The notes below the pieces were generated by a model. That model saw only the letters and a program-made list of their open reading frames with translations. It searched no databases and was not told where the DNA came from. From Stappia indica (GTDB lineage Bacteria > Pseudomonadota > Alphaproteobacteria > Rhizobiales > Stappiaceae), in assembly GCF_020177335.1 (NCBI RefSeq), contig NZ_JAIVMG010000017.1, positions 1-64,000 of the forward strand: a stretch of DNA of 64,000 nt, read 5' to 3'. Positions 7,082-15,987 of the stretch are shown here, one piece after another. The position numbers and the translations under genes were made by a program. Position 1 is the first letter of the stretch; every line of letters starts with the position of its first letter.

Positions 7082-8958
7082 GGCTGGCGCTCCAGTGCCG
7101 GGCCGGCAGCGTCTTTCGAGGGCGGTTGCTTGCGCAGGAACGCCCAGGCAAGGATGGCAATGGCGATCAGCGGCGTGAGGGTGAAGGGCAGGACCGCCAG
7201 CACGATCACCGCGAGATAAATCACGCCGTCCAGCAGGCGCTTTCCGAACAGGGGCAGGCCGCTCAGCAGGGCCGGGATGGCCAGCACCAGAGCGCCGCCG
7301 GTCAGAACGGCATCCAGCACCGCCAGAGTTCCCCCGTTTCCGGTCATGCCCGGATAGATGAGGAACAGGAAGGGGACCAGATAGACCACGGCGGCAAGCC
7401 GCACGGCCTCCAGAGCCGCGGGCAGCCAGTTGGTCTGCGCAATGCCGGCCCCGACGAACACCGCGATGCAGACGGGCGGCGTCACCACCGAAAGGGTGGC
7501 GAAGTAGAACACGAACATCTGCGCGGAGAGCGGGTCCACCCCCACGGTCGTCATGGCTGGCGCCAGAACGGCCGCGACCAGAACATAGGCGGCGGTGGTG
7601 GGCAGCCCCATGCCCATGATGAGGCAGACCACGGCCACGATGATGGCAATGATGCCGACATTGTCTCCGGCAAGCTGCACGATGAGCGAGGAGATCACGA
7701 CGCCCACGCCCGTGAGATTGATCATCGACACGAGGATCTGGGCGCCGGCCAGCAGCACGCCAATGATGACGAGGCCGCGTCCGGCATCGGCAAGCCCGGC
7801 GACAACATGGCTGGCCATCTCGCGCGGCGAGGTGCGGCCGATATTGGTGGCCACATAGGCCAGCAACAGCCCGAGAACGCCCCAGAAGGCGGCGGTGGTG
7901 ACGGAGCGGCCGGTCAGAATGGCCAGCAGAAGTGCGCCGAGGGCCGCCACCACGGGCAGCGCGCGGCGCGGGGCAAAGATGGCGTTCCACGCCGGCAAGT
8001 CTTCTTCCGGTGCGGCCCGGAGGCCGCGTCGCAGCGAGACGATATGCACGGTGATGAAGACGGACAGGTAGAAGAGCAGGGCGGGAATGACCGCAGCGGC
8101 CATGACCGTGAAATAGGAGACCCCGAGGATTTCCGCCATCACGAAGGCGGCCGCGCCCATGATGGGCGGGGCAAGCTGGCCGCCGGTGGAGGCCACGGCT
8201 TCCACTGCCGCGGCGAAGGGCGCGGGGTAGCCAAGGCGGCGCATCATGGGAATGGTGAAATTGCCCGTGGTCGCGACATTGGCCACGGCGCTTCCGGAAA
8301 TCATGCCGAACAGACCGGAGGCGATGGTCGCGACCTTGGCCGCGCCGCCGGGGCTACGCCCGCCAAGCCGCATGGCCAGATCCATGAAGGCCTGGCCGCC
8401 GCCGGTATGCAGCAGAAGGGCGCCAAACAGCACGAAGGCCGCGATCACCGTGGCCGCAACGCCGGTCAGCATCCCCCAGATGCCAAGGTCGCCAAGGAAA
8501 AGTGTTTCAGTGACAAAGGCGACGTCGAAGCCGCGATGGTTGAACGGTGCCGGCAGCAGGTGGCCGAACAGGGCATAGGCCAGTCCCATCGCCACCATGG
8601 CCGGAAAGATGATGCCGACGGCGCGGCGGCTGAGCTCCAGAACGGACAGGGTCAGCCCGGCGGTGAGGGCCATGTCGAGCGAACTGGCCCATGGCAGTTC
8701 GGTCATGATGCGATCGTAGTTCACCACGACATAGGTGCAGGCGGCCAGTGTGGCGGCGGCCAGCGCCAGATCGATCACCAGCCCCAGTGGACGCCAGCGG
8801 GTGCCGGCGCCCAGGGGGTAGAGGGTGAGGCCAAGACAGGTGACCAGCGCGAGAAAGATCGCGCGCTGGATCAGGCTTTCAAAGGGCCCCGCGCCCGCGG
8901 TCCAGAATACGAACACGCCAACGAGGACCGCGAGCGCGGCTGAAAGTTTCTTGAACAT
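7078..8958 (-). CDS. TAXI-type TRAP transporter, fused DctQ-DctM permease
   Basis: This 626-residue integral membrane protein combines the small and large TRAP permease subunits, as is usual for TAXI-type systems. The first ~130 residues hold about four membrane segments (DctQ-like). The remainder has the DctM pattern of repeated hydrophobic helices with GGQLAPPIMGAAAF near the middle and GMGLPTTAAYVL in the second half, both typical of TRAP fused permeases. It uses a Na+ or H+ gradient to import a carboxylate captured by the binding protein encoded just upstream. Together with the AtuA-like and SDR genes it suggests uptake of the operon's substrate, whose identity is unknown. Confidence 0.9.
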   Translation of the reverse strand: MFKKLSAALAVLVGVFVFWTAGAGPFESLIQRAIFLALVTCLGLTLYPLGAGTRWRPLGLVIDLALAAATLAACTYVVVNYDRIMTELPWASSLDMALTAGLTLSVLELSRRAVGIIFPAMVAMGLAYALFGHLLPAPFNHRGFDVAFVTETLFLGDLGIWGMLTGVAATVIAAFVLFGALLLHTGGGQAFMDLAMRLGGRSPGGAAKVATIASGLFGMISGSAVANVATTGNFTIPMMRRLGYPAPFAAAVEAVASTGGQLAPPIMGAAAFVMAEILGVSYFTVMAAAVIPALLFYLSVFITVHIVSLRRGLRAAPEEDLPAWNAIFAPRRALPVVAALGALLLAILTGRSVTTAAFWGVLGLLLAYVATNIGRTSPREMASHVVAGLADAGRGLVIIGVLLAGAQILVSMINLTGVGVVISSLIVQLAGDNVGIIAIIVAVVCLIMGMGLPTTAAYVLVAAVLAPAMTTVGVDPLSAQMFVFYFATLSVVTPPVCIAVFVGAGIAQTNWLPAALEAVRLAAVVYLVPFLFLIYPGMTGNGGTLAVLDAVLTGGALVLAIPALLSGLPLFGKRLLDGVIYLAVIVLAVLPFTLTPLIAIAILAWAFLRKQPPSKDAAGPALERQP

Positions 8959-8970
8959 TGGCGGTCCCCA

Positions 8971-9933
8971 TCACTTCTTCGGCTGAAGCTTCTGGGGCAG
9001 TTCGATGCCGTTTTCGCTGAACCAGCGTGCGGCGCCGGGGTGCAGCGAAACCGTGCCGTAGGTGGTGGTCAGCTCGGCGAGGTTCTCGCCCTTCAGGGAG
9101 GCGAGGGCGGCGACCTGGACGGTCTTGTCGGCCATTGCGGCCTTCACGATCTGATAGGCGGTTTCCTCGTTCAGGTTGGGGCTGGCGGCGACGGCCAGGC
9201 CAAAGCTCCAGGTCGAATATTCGGGAATATCCTGATCGGCGTTGGCCGGCACCTTCACCACGGAAATGTCCGGCATTTCCTGTTCCAGCTTGCTCGCCTG
9301 TTCGTCGGTGAGGGAGAGCACATTGATCGGGGTCATGGTGGAGATGTCGAGCGACGAGCTGTCGAGTTTCTTGCCGGCGCCGGATTTGACATAGCCGGTT
9401 ACCCGGTTGTCCTTCACCATGTTGACGACGTCGGTGGTGGAGCCGCGTACATAGTCGGGCTGGATGCCAAGGGTCTTGAGGACCGCTTCGGCCGTTGCCT
9501 CGGTCGCGGAGCCTTTCAGGCCCGGGTTGAACCGGCGACCGTTCAGCTTGTCCATCGTGTCGATGCCGCTGTCCTTGCGCACGACAACGTTCTGGGGCGC
9601 CGGAGCATAGACCCACAGAAGCTGAATGTCGGTCGGGCGGCCCTTGAAGCCCTGCGTGCCACTCACGGCATGCTGGACGACATTGGTGGTGACAAGGCCG
9701 AAGTCGATCTGATTCCGCTCCATGCGGCGGATGTTGTCGAGCGTAGCGCCCGTTTCCACCACCGAGGCTTCGACGCCGTCAATCTGGTCGTTGATGATCT
9801 TTGCCAGGGCGACAAAGTATCCGTACTGGCTGGACGATGCAGACGTTGAGCCAATCAGGAGCTTCTCATTGGCGTGAGCTGCTGGAGCGGCAAGCAATAT
9901 TGCGCCAGCCGCGAACAATGCGCGGATATTCAT
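8971..9933 (-). CDS. TAXI-family TRAP solute-binding protein
   Basis: The 320-residue product starts with a signal peptide (MNIRALFAAGAILLAAPAAHA, cut after residue 21). The mature part begins NEKLLIGSTSASSSQYGYFV, typical of the TAXI family (TRAP-associated extracytoplasmic immunogenic). The glycine-rich Pro/Asn segment NGRRFNPGLKGS (around 130-141) is the usual ligand-domain motif. It is the first gene of the leftward operon and lies 12 bases ahead of the fused permease. A strong AGGAGG-like site (cccgggaggaaac) precedes the start. The divergent LysR gene is the probable regulator. Confidence 0.9.
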   Translation of the reverse strand: MNIRALFAAGAILLAAPAAHANEKLLIGSTSASSSQYGYFVALAKIINDQIDGVEASVVETGATLDNIRRMERNQIDFGLVTTNVVQHAVSGTQGFKGRPTDIQLLWVYAPAPQNVVVRKDSGIDTMDKLNGRRFNPGLKGSATEATAEAVLKTLGIQPDYVRGSTTDVVNMVKDNRVTGYVKSGAGKKLDSSSLDISTMTPINVLSLTDEQASKLEQEMPDISVVKVPANADQDIPEYSTWSFGLAVAASPNLNEETAYQIVKAAMADKTVQVAALASLKGENLAELTTTYGTVSLHPGAARWFSENGIELPQKLQPKK

Positions 9934-10072
9934 TCCGTTTCCTCCCGGGGGGCGAAGCGTGAGCTTCAGTCACCGCTTCGCGACTTTCGTTTCCTTCCTG
10001 CGGGCCGATCTTTGCCGACCCGGAGAAACTGTTGCACAAGGCGGCTGGTGTTTTAATTGAAAAGAAGTCATT

Positions 10073-10087
10073 TTTCATTGCATGAAA
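10073..10087. promoter_or_regulatory. Palindrome over the LysR start codon
   Basis: TTTCAT-TGC-ATGAAA is a perfect 6-bp dyad spanning the start codon of the LysR gene at 10082. Its arms sit in an A/T-rich stretch between the divergent LysR gene and the TAXI operon. An autoregulatory LysR site is likely by position, but the codon itself contributes to the symmetry. Confidence 0.4.
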
Positions 10088-11023
10088 CGCATCAATCCAG
10101 ACCTTAAAGAGCTGCGCCTGTTCGTGACGTTGGCCGAAGCCGGAGGGTTTCGGGCCGCGAGCGAGATTATCGGCCTCAGTAGCCCGGCGCTCAGCCGTCA
10201 GATTGCCCAGCTCGAAGGGCGCCTGAAGACACGCCTGTTCGACAGGGACACGCGCAACGTCGAACTCACGCCGTCCGGCCGGGAACTGCTTGGGCTGGCC
10301 CGCCGGGTTCTCAATGAAGCGGCGAAGGCGCGGGACGAGTTCGATACGTTTCTCGCCGCGCGCCGGGGTAGTATTTCTCTCGCCTGTCTGCCGTCCGTTA
10401 CGGCCGGGCTCATGCCGCCGATCCTGTCCCGCTTCGTCATCGACCGGCCTGATATCGATGTCCGGTTTCTGGATGCAGTGTGGGACGGCGGTGCCAGCGC
10501 GGTGCTCGACGGGCGGGCGGACCTTGGCTTGACCACGAATACGGCGGATGGCTCCGGTCGGCTGACCTTTCGCAAGCTGATCGAAGATCCCGTCTATGCG
10601 GTCGCGGCCCCGGGCGGGCCGCTGGATGAGCCGCGCGCCTTTCTCTGGGAAGAGATTCTGGCCATGCCGTTTGTGACCATGGCGCCGGGCACGACGGTGC
10701 GAGATCACATCCGGGCGGCGGTGACCCAGATCGGAGCCGTGTTTCGCCCGCGCTTTGAAGTGTCACATCTGGCGTCGGTGGGGGCGCTGGTGCGGCAGGG
10801 GCTGGGGGTGACGGCCCTGCCACGGCTGACCTTGCCGGTGATTGGCGGGTCGTCGCTGGTCGTGCGTCCTCTCAAGGCGCCGACCATCGTGCGGCAGATC
10901 GGCCTTCTGCATCTGCCGGGACGCAGCCTGTCGCCCGCGGCGCAGGCGCTGACCGATGCGATCGTCGAGTATTGCAGCCGGCACACCCAGGAGGACCTTC
11001 TGGAGCTTCCTGATCCGACTTAA
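10082..11023 (+). CDS. LysR-family regulator of the TAXI/AtuA operon
   Basis: A standard LTTR of 313 residues. The winged HTH occupies about residues 8-66 (LKELRLFVTLAEAGGFRAAS, then SSPALSRQIAQLEGRLKTRLF), followed by the linker helix and a periplasmic-binding-protein-like effector domain. The gene is divergent from the TAXI-TRAP/AtuA/SDR operon with a 148-base intergenic region, the classic LTTR arrangement, so it very probably activates that operon in response to the imported carboxylate or an intermediate. The effector is unknown. Confidence 0.88.
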   Translation: MKRINPDLKELRLFVTLAEAGGFRAASEIIGLSSPALSRQIAQLEGRLKTRLFDRDTRNVELTPSGRELLGLARRVLNEAAKARDEFDTFLAARRGSISLACLPSVTAGLMPPILSRFVIDRPDIDVRFLDAVWDGGASAVLDGRADLGLTTNTADGSGRLTFRKLIEDPVYAVAAPGGPLDEPRAFLWEEILAMPFVTMAPGTTVRDHIRAAVTQIGAVFRPRFEVSHLASVGALVRQGLGVTALPRLTLPVIGGSSLVVRPLKAPTIVRQIGLLHLPGRSLSPAAQALTDAIVEYCSRHTQEDLLELPDPT

Positions 11024-11120
11024 GGGCCGGAGCCAACCGGATGATTGGGGGCAGGCGCAGGAGGCAGCACGAGGCTTCCTGCCTGCGTCGCCTCCCTGTT
11101 TCCGGGGCCTTCGTCCGAGT

Positions 11121-12305
11121 TCACGCGGGCTGTCTTGAAAGGTGGGCGAATGTCTCGTTACAACGTGCGGCGAATAGGTGGATGTCCTCGTCGGTGACGA
11201 TCAGCGGCGGCAGGACGCGGGTCACATTGTCGCTCGCCGCGATGGTCAGGATCCGGGCGTGGGTACGCAGGGCCTCGACGACCTCCGGCGCGGAGCGGGT
11301 GGTCTGGAGCCCGAGCATCAGGCCGTGCCCGCGCACCTGGACAATGAAATCCGGGTAGCGAGCGGCCATCTCTTCGAGCCGGCTCCGCAGCAAGGCTCCC
11401 TTGCTCCGAATGTCGGCGAGAAAGGGGGCCTCCATTACGATGTCAAGAACGGCATTGGCAACTGCTCCGGCCAGCGGATTGCCTCCAAAGGTCGACCCGT
11501 GCGCACCGGGCATCATGCCGCAGGCCGCGGCCCGGGTGGCAAGACAGGCGCTGATCGGGAAACCGCCGCCAAGACCTTTCGCCAGGCTCATGATGTCTGG
11601 GGCGATGCCGGCTTGCTGATGCGCGAAGAGGGTGCCGGTGCGGCCGATGCCACATTGGATTTCGTCGAAGATCAGCAAAAGGCCATGTGCGTCGCAGAGT
11701 TCGCGGAGTTGGCGCAGGAAGCGGTGGCTGACGGGCCGCAAGCCGCCTTCGCCCTGAATGGGCTCGATCATGATGGCGGCGGTCTGCGGCCCGACGCAGG
11801 CGCGCACGGCAGCGATGTCTTCAAGCGGACATTGATCGAAGCCGTCGACCGTGGGGCCGAAGCCATTGAGATACTTGCGGTTGCCGCCGGCTGCCATCGT
11901 AGCGAGCGTCCGTCCATGGAAGGCGCCCTGAAAGGTAAGAATGCGCCAGCGTTCAGGACGGTCATGGGCATCGTGATGACGGCGCGCGATCTTGATCGCG
12001 CATTCGTTTGCCTCGGCGCCAGAGTTTGCGAAAAAGGCAAGATCGGCAAAGCTGGCAGCCGTCAGGCGTTCGGCCAGCCGTTCTGTTTCGGCGATCCGAT
12101 AGGCATTGGACAAGTGCCACAGCTTGCGGCTCTGGCGCTCCAGGGCGTCGAGCAGATGCGGATGCGAATACCCGAGCGCATTGACGGCAATCCCTGCGCC
12201 AAAATCGAGATACCGTTCACCATTGGCGGTAAAGAGCCAGACGCCTTCGCCATGCTCGAACACCATGGGGGCCGGCTGGAACACCGGAAGAAGAGCGCTG
12301 GTCAT
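11121..12305 (-). CDS. Class III aminotransferase, ArgD-like
   Basis: The 394-residue PLP enzyme resembles acetylornithine/GABA-type aminotransferases. Motifs in order are NSGAEAN (94-100), EPIQGEGG (181-188), the cofactor Asp214 in IFDEIQ, and the Schiff-base Lys243 in SLAKGLGGG. Length and N-terminus (LLPVFQPAPMVFEHGEGVW) fit ArgD. The start at 12305 is preferred because AGGAC lies 8 bases upstream and longer versions would run into the transporter gene. Arginine genes are not nearby; the neighbour is a benzoate-type transporter, so an amino-acid or omega-amino acid catabolic role is possible. The substrate cannot be set from sequence. Confidence 0.85.
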   Translation of the reverse strand: MTSALLPVFQPAPMVFEHGEGVWLFTANGERYLDFGAGIAVNALGYSHPHLLDALERQSRKLWHLSNAYRIAETERLAERLTAASFADLAFFANSGAEANECAIKIARRHHDAHDRPERWRILTFQGAFHGRTLATMAAGGNRKYLNGFGPTVDGFDQCPLEDIAAVRACVGPQTAAIMIEPIQGEGGLRPVSHRFLRQLRELCDAHGLLLIFDEIQCGIGRTGTLFAHQQAGIAPDIMSLAKGLGGGFPISACLATRAAACGMMPGAHGSTFGGNPLAGAVANAVLDIVMEAPFLADIRSKGALLRSRLEEMAARYPDFIVQVRGHGLMLGLQTTRSAPEVVEALRTHARILTIAASDNVTRVLPPLIVTDEDIHLFAARCNETFAHLSRQPA

Positions 12306-12399
12306 ACCGTGTTGTCCTGATGGTGCGGCAGCGGGGAACGTGTTGCGAGACATGGGGCGAGTTGCCTGTCCCGGATGTTGTTCGTTCTGGTGTGACGTG

Positions 12400-13635
12400 T
12401 CACTTGGTGGCTCCTTCGCTGAGGTTTCCAGTGCTGGACTCGCGCTGCGGCCAAGTGCCATTCAGCGCAAGATGGGCGACAAAGCCGATGACCAACCCCC
12501 AGAAGGCTCCGCCGATCCCGAACAGGGTGATGTTCGCAGCCGACGCAAGGAAGGTGATCAGCGCCGCCTCACGGGAGGCCGGATCCGCCATGGCGCCGGC
12601 GAGGCTTCCGCCGATGGTTCCAAGCAGCGCCAGGCCGGCCAGCGTTGTGATGAAAGTTGCCGGAAACGCCATGAAGACGGCGGCGAGCGTCACGCCGAAA
12701 ACACCGACCAACACGTAGAAGACGCCCGCCGCAATGCCAGCGATCCAACGTTTTGACGGGTCTTCGTGGGCTTCGGGCCCCGTGGCAATGGCGGCTGTGA
12801 TCGCCGCGAGGTTGAAGGCATGGGAGCCGAATGGCGCCATGAGGAGGGAGCCAAGCGCGGTTACGGTGACGATCGGGTTGGCGCTCGTCCGGAAGCCGTC
12901 GTTCCGAAGGACGAGCATTCCGGGCATGTATTGGCCTGTCAGGGTGATGAGAAACAGAGGGAGGGCGACTGAAAGCAGCGCATTCAGCGAGAATTCCGGC
13001 ATGGTGAAAACCGGGGTGGCGAATTCCAGCCGCAGTTCCGACAGGTCGACCTGCCCTTGCAGGAACAGAAACGCAAGCCCGAGAACGAGGATGCCGACAA
13101 CGGCATACCGGGCGGAGAAACGCTTCAGACCGACATAGGCGGCGATCAGAAATCCGACCAGAAGGGGATCGGCGTTGGCCCCGCCAAAGGCTCCGATGCC
13201 GAATTGCAGCAGGATACCGGCGAGCAGGCCCGAGGCGATGCCGAATGGAATGAGCCGGATGACCCGCTCGAAATATCCCGAGAGGCCGAGGATCACGAAG
13301 GCCACAGCCGAAACCATGTAGGCTCCGATGGCCTGCGCATAGGACGTCGTGGCCAGGGCGGTGACAAGAAAGGCGGCTGCCGGCGTCGACCAGGCGGTGA
13401 TGATCGGCTCGCGGAAATGCCAGCTCAGGATAAGCCCCGTCAAGCCAACGCCAATCGAGATTGACCAGACCCAGGAGGCTGTCAGCCTTGGATCAAGGCC
13501 CGCAACCTGCGCTGCCTGGAAAACCAGGATGAAGGTACCGCCATAGTTGACGATGACGGAGATCAGACCCGCGATGATCGGGGGCGGGAGGTCGGTCAGG
13601 CGAAGGGGAGAAGAGGGGGCACGGGGCGAGGTCAT
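12400..13635 (-). CDS. benE: BenE-family benzoate/H+ symporter
   Basis: A 411-residue polytopic membrane protein with about twelve hydrophobic segments and BenE-family features. These include the early motif IIAGLISVIVNYGGTFILVF and the WSTPAAAFL loop (WHFREPIITAWSTPAAAFLV region, about 72-91), together with the GSHAFNLAAITAAIATGPEAH region (about 271-291). It should import benzoate or a related aromatic acid with protons across the inner membrane. It heads a two-gene leftward unit with the aminotransferase (94-base gap). No benzoate dioxygenase (benABC) gene is adjacent, but ring-degradation genes fill the right half of the window. The gene ends in a polar tail. Confidence 0.85.
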   Translation of the reverse strand: MTSPRAPSSPLRLTDLPPPIIAGLISVIVNYGGTFILVFQAAQVAGLDPRLTASWVWSISIGVGLTGLILSWHFREPIITAWSTPAAAFLVTALATTSYAQAIGAYMVSAVAFVILGLSGYFERVIRLIPFGIASGLLAGILLQFGIGAFGGANADPLLVGFLIAAYVGLKRFSARYAVVGILVLGLAFLFLQGQVDLSELRLEFATPVFTMPEFSLNALLSVALPLFLITLTGQYMPGMLVLRNDGFRTSANPIVTVTALGSLLMAPFGSHAFNLAAITAAIATGPEAHEDPSKRWIAGIAAGVFYVLVGVFGVTLAAVFMAFPATFITTLAGLALLGTIGGSLAGAMADPASREAALITFLASAANITLFGIGGAFWGLVIGFVAHLALNGTWPQRESSTGNLSEGATK

Positions 13636-13760
13636 CCTGAAGGGCTCCTGAAGTCCGGGCGTGGGGTAACGGGGGGAGGCGACACGGGGACAATGAGGGC
13701 CCGCAAGCGACGTTGACTTTTAGGCGCTCAATGGCCTGATATGCCCATCCAATTTTCCTC

Positions 13761-15266
13761 TTGGGGGCAGACCATTTGTTCAGACATTCCCAACTTGAGA
13801 CTGTCCAGGCATGGCTTGCGCATCCCGCTCATGCGGCGATGCCGCTTCACGCGCGGATCCAGCGGGCGGTTCGACAATTGATCCTCGATGGCGTGCTGGG
13901 GCCGGGGAAGTCGCTGCCTGCCTCGCGCGCGCTCGCCAAATCGCTCGGCGTTTCGCGCGATACGGTGGAGGCGGCCTACGCCCAGCTTCACGCCGAAGGC
14001 TTTATTGTCCGGCGTGTCGGTAGTGGCAGTTTCGTCGCCGAGATGACCGAGTTCTTGTCCGGCCACCGGCGCTCCAAGCGCGATGCTCTCCTGCGCAACC
14101 AGGCTCCGAACCTTAGCAAACGCGGCAGCGCCGTGTTCCAAAGCGGCGGTGTGCGCGAGATGTCGCTGCCGCGCCCCTTCGCGCATGGGGTGCCGGACAC
14201 GCGCAGTTTTCCGCTACCGCTATGGGAGCGATTGGAGCGACAGGTGCTGAAAGAGACCGGCACGCAGGCGTTGCTACATGGCGATCCGCAGGGAGCCGAG
14301 CCGTTGCGCCGCGCCATCGCAGATTATGTGAACCTCGAACGCGGCGCGCGTGCCACTGCTGATCGCGTGCTGGTGCTGACCAGTTCGCAACAGGCCATGA
14401 CGCTATGCGCGAACATGCTTCTCGATTCTGGCGAGCGGATATTCATCGAAGACCCAGCCTACTACGGTGCGCGCAAAGCGTTCGATGCGGCCGGTCTTGA
14501 ATGTATTCCAATTCATGTCGACGATCAGGGGATCATCGTCGACCCGATCCTGGATGAACCGCGCCGTGCCAAAGCCATCTTCCTCACGCCTTCGCACCAG
14601 TTCCCGACGGGTGCGACTCTGGCGCTGGATCGCCGGTTGGCGCTGATCGAATGGGCGGCCCGGCATCAGGCGTGGATCATCGAGGATGATTATGACAGCG
14701 AGTTTCATTATGCGGGCAAACCCACCGCCTGCGTGCAGGGCCTCGATCCCCATGACCGGACCATCTACATTGGCACGTTCACCAAATCCCTCTTTCCGGG
14801 GTTGCGGATCGGTTACGTTGTGTTGCCGCCGCAGTTGGTGAAACCGATGACGGTCGCCCGCACACTGCTCGACGGACATACGGCTGCCATGGCACAGTTG
14901 ACGCTCGCCCGTTTCATGGAGGGCGGGCACTTCGGAGCGCATGTTCGTACCATGCGCGGCATCTATGCGCAGCGGCTCGATGTGCTGTCCGGGCTGGTCC
15001 GCAAGCACCTTTCCGATTTTGTCGAGCCCCGTGTCCCTATCGGCGGCTTGCAAATGCCGTGCGTGCTGACCTGTGAAATCTCCGAGCGTGTGGCTATCGA
15101 TGCCGCGCGACGTGTCGGCGTCGAACTGTTGGGCCTGTCGGCGCTTCATGCCGCCGGTGACGGCAAGGCCGGTTTTCTGATGGGGTTTGCCGCCTACACG
15201 CCGGCGGAGCTTGAGAGTGCTGTTCGGAAGCTGGCGAACGCGCTCCAGACGGTGAAAAGAACGTAG
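13761..15266 (+). CDS. MocR-type GntR regulator with aminotransferase domain
   Basis: This 501-residue MocR/PdxR-type regulator has an N-terminal GntR winged helix (about 27-95, LPASRALAKSLGVSRDTVEA) joined by a linker to an inactive-type class I aminotransferase domain. That domain has Asp in EDDYDSEFHY (309-317) and the PLP lysine Lys342 in FTKSLFPGLRIGY. Such proteins sense PLP or a PLP-amine adduct. No ATG precedes the domain. TTG at 13761 or 13776 after a GGGGG site is most plausible, with ATG 13839 as the short alternative. The downstream glyA and yggS genes are PLP-linked, and the regulator probably controls them or the VOC gene. Confidence 0.82.
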   Translation: MGADHLFRHSQLETVQAWLAHPAHAAMPLHARIQRAVRQLILDGVLGPGKSLPASRALAKSLGVSRDTVEAAYAQLHAEGFIVRRVGSGSFVAEMTEFLSGHRRSKRDALLRNQAPNLSKRGSAVFQSGGVREMSLPRPFAHGVPDTRSFPLPLWERLERQVLKETGTQALLHGDPQGAEPLRRAIADYVNLERGARATADRVLVLTSSQQAMTLCANMLLDSGERIFIEDPAYYGARKAFDAAGLECIPIHVDDQGIIVDPILDEPRRAKAIFLTPSHQFPTGATLALDRRLALIEWAARHQAWIIEDDYDSEFHYAGKPTACVQGLDPHDRTIYIGTFTKSLFPGLRIGYVVLPPQLVKPMTVARTLLDGHTAAMAQLTLARFMEGGHFGAHVRTMRGIYAQRLDVLSGLVRKHLSDFVEPRVPIGGLQMPCVLTCEISERVAIDAARRVGVELLGLSALHAAGDGKAGFLMGFAAYTPAELESAVRKLANALQTVKRT

Positions 15267-15285
15267 TTTATGGATGTTGCCAGAC

Positions 15286-15318
15286 GGGTGCCAGCTTTGC
15301 GGGACGAAGCGGGCACCC
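15286..15318. terminator. Bidirectional terminator hairpin
   Basis: GGGTGCC (15286-15292) and GGCACCC (15312-15318) enclose a second pair, GCTT/AAGC, forming a long interrupted stem between the convergent MocR and VOC stops. U-tracts are weak on both sides. Position and stem make a shared terminator likely. Confidence 0.5.
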
Positions 15319-15341
15319 AGCGCCATGACACAGATCTTGCC

Positions 15342-15770
15342 CTAGAATTCGATCACTACTGACGCAGCGCTACGCCGTCCCTCGCCTTGGTAGACAGCCT
15401 CGATATTGTTGCCATCCGGATCGAGCACGAAGGCCGCGTAGTATCCTGGGTGATAGGTTCTCACTCCGGGCGCGCCATTATCGCGACCGCCGTGTGCCAA
15501 CGCCGCACTGTAGAAAGCGTCCACCGTGGCACGATCCTTGGCCTGAAAAGCTAGGTGGTGTCGGCCGGTTAACTCACCCAAAGCTGTCGGGCTTTCCGCC
15601 GAGGACACGACGAGTTCGTCGGCCAGGAAGTAGCCATTGTCCGTGCTGACAACTGGTATATCCAGCACGGACATGACTGCCGTGTAAAAGTCTTGGCTCG
15701 CCTTGAGATCGCGCACCACAAGCTGGATGTGGTCAATAAGGCGTCCTCGATGCAGGCGGTTGGTTTCCAT
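15342..15770 (-). CDS. VOC-family (glyoxalase/bleomycin-resistance) protein
   Basis: The 142-residue product has the paired beta-alpha-beta-beta-beta modules of the VOC superfamily. His in LIDHIQLVVRDL (near residue 14), His in GRHHLAFQAKDR (about 70) and Glu in PDGNNIEAVYQ near the C-terminus are the likely metal ligands. The start at 15770 has a strong AGGAG site and fits the family length better than the longer open frame. It is divergent from glyA. The function could be lyase, isomerase or dioxygenase-like; nothing in the sequence decides it. Confidence 0.78.
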   Translation of the reverse strand: METNRLHRGRLIDHIQLVVRDLKASQDFYTAVMSVLDIPVVSTDNGYFLADELVVSSAESPTALGELTGRHHLAFQAKDRATVDAFYSAALAHGGRDNGAPGVRTYHPGYYAAFVLDPDGNNIEAVYQGEGRRSAASVVIEF

Positions 15771-15848
15771 GGTCACTCCTGGTGAAAGGGGGATTGAGGG
15801 GGGCCTAGGGCCGGATAACCTGTAAGGGGCCTTTCTGAGGTTTGCCAT

Positions 15849-15910
15849 GCATGAGAAATGGTCTGGATGCATCCCCTGAAATGGATGGAAATATCAGGCC
15901 AATCTCATGC
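15849..15910. promoter_or_regulatory. Inverted repeats in the VOC/glyA divergent promoter
   Basis: The 217-base divergent region contains GCATGAGA at 15849-15856 and TCTCATGC at 15903-15910, an 8-bp inverted pair 46 bases apart. It also has a perfect 10-bp palindrome GGATGCATCC at 15865-15874. These are candidate binding sites for the MocR regulator or another local factor. No clear sigma-70 boxes are visible. Confidence 0.35.
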
Positions 15911-15987
15911 TAGGGACCGGCAGGTCGCGCACCGCATCATGCTCATGTGGTGAGCCAATCCCTGTCGGAACCTGAAGGAGACCCGCG

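Noticed and set aside
4493-7219. A very long rightward open frame (over 900 codons) opposite the SDR and AtuA-like genes
   Set aside because: It is the antisense of well-supported genes in GC-rich DNA. The product is Gly/His/Arg-rich without any family motif, and no ribosome binding site precedes it.
5747-7990. A fused 747-residue reading that would extend the AtuA-like protein upstream
   Set aside because: The added part is the off-frame of the TRAP permease gene. The ATGA overlap at 7078-7081 gives a normal start.
7126-8943. A rightward open frame of about 600 codons opposite the TRAP permease
   Set aside because: The translation is extremely rich in Gly, Gln, His and Asp, which reflects antisense of a membrane protein, and the leftward permease is certain.
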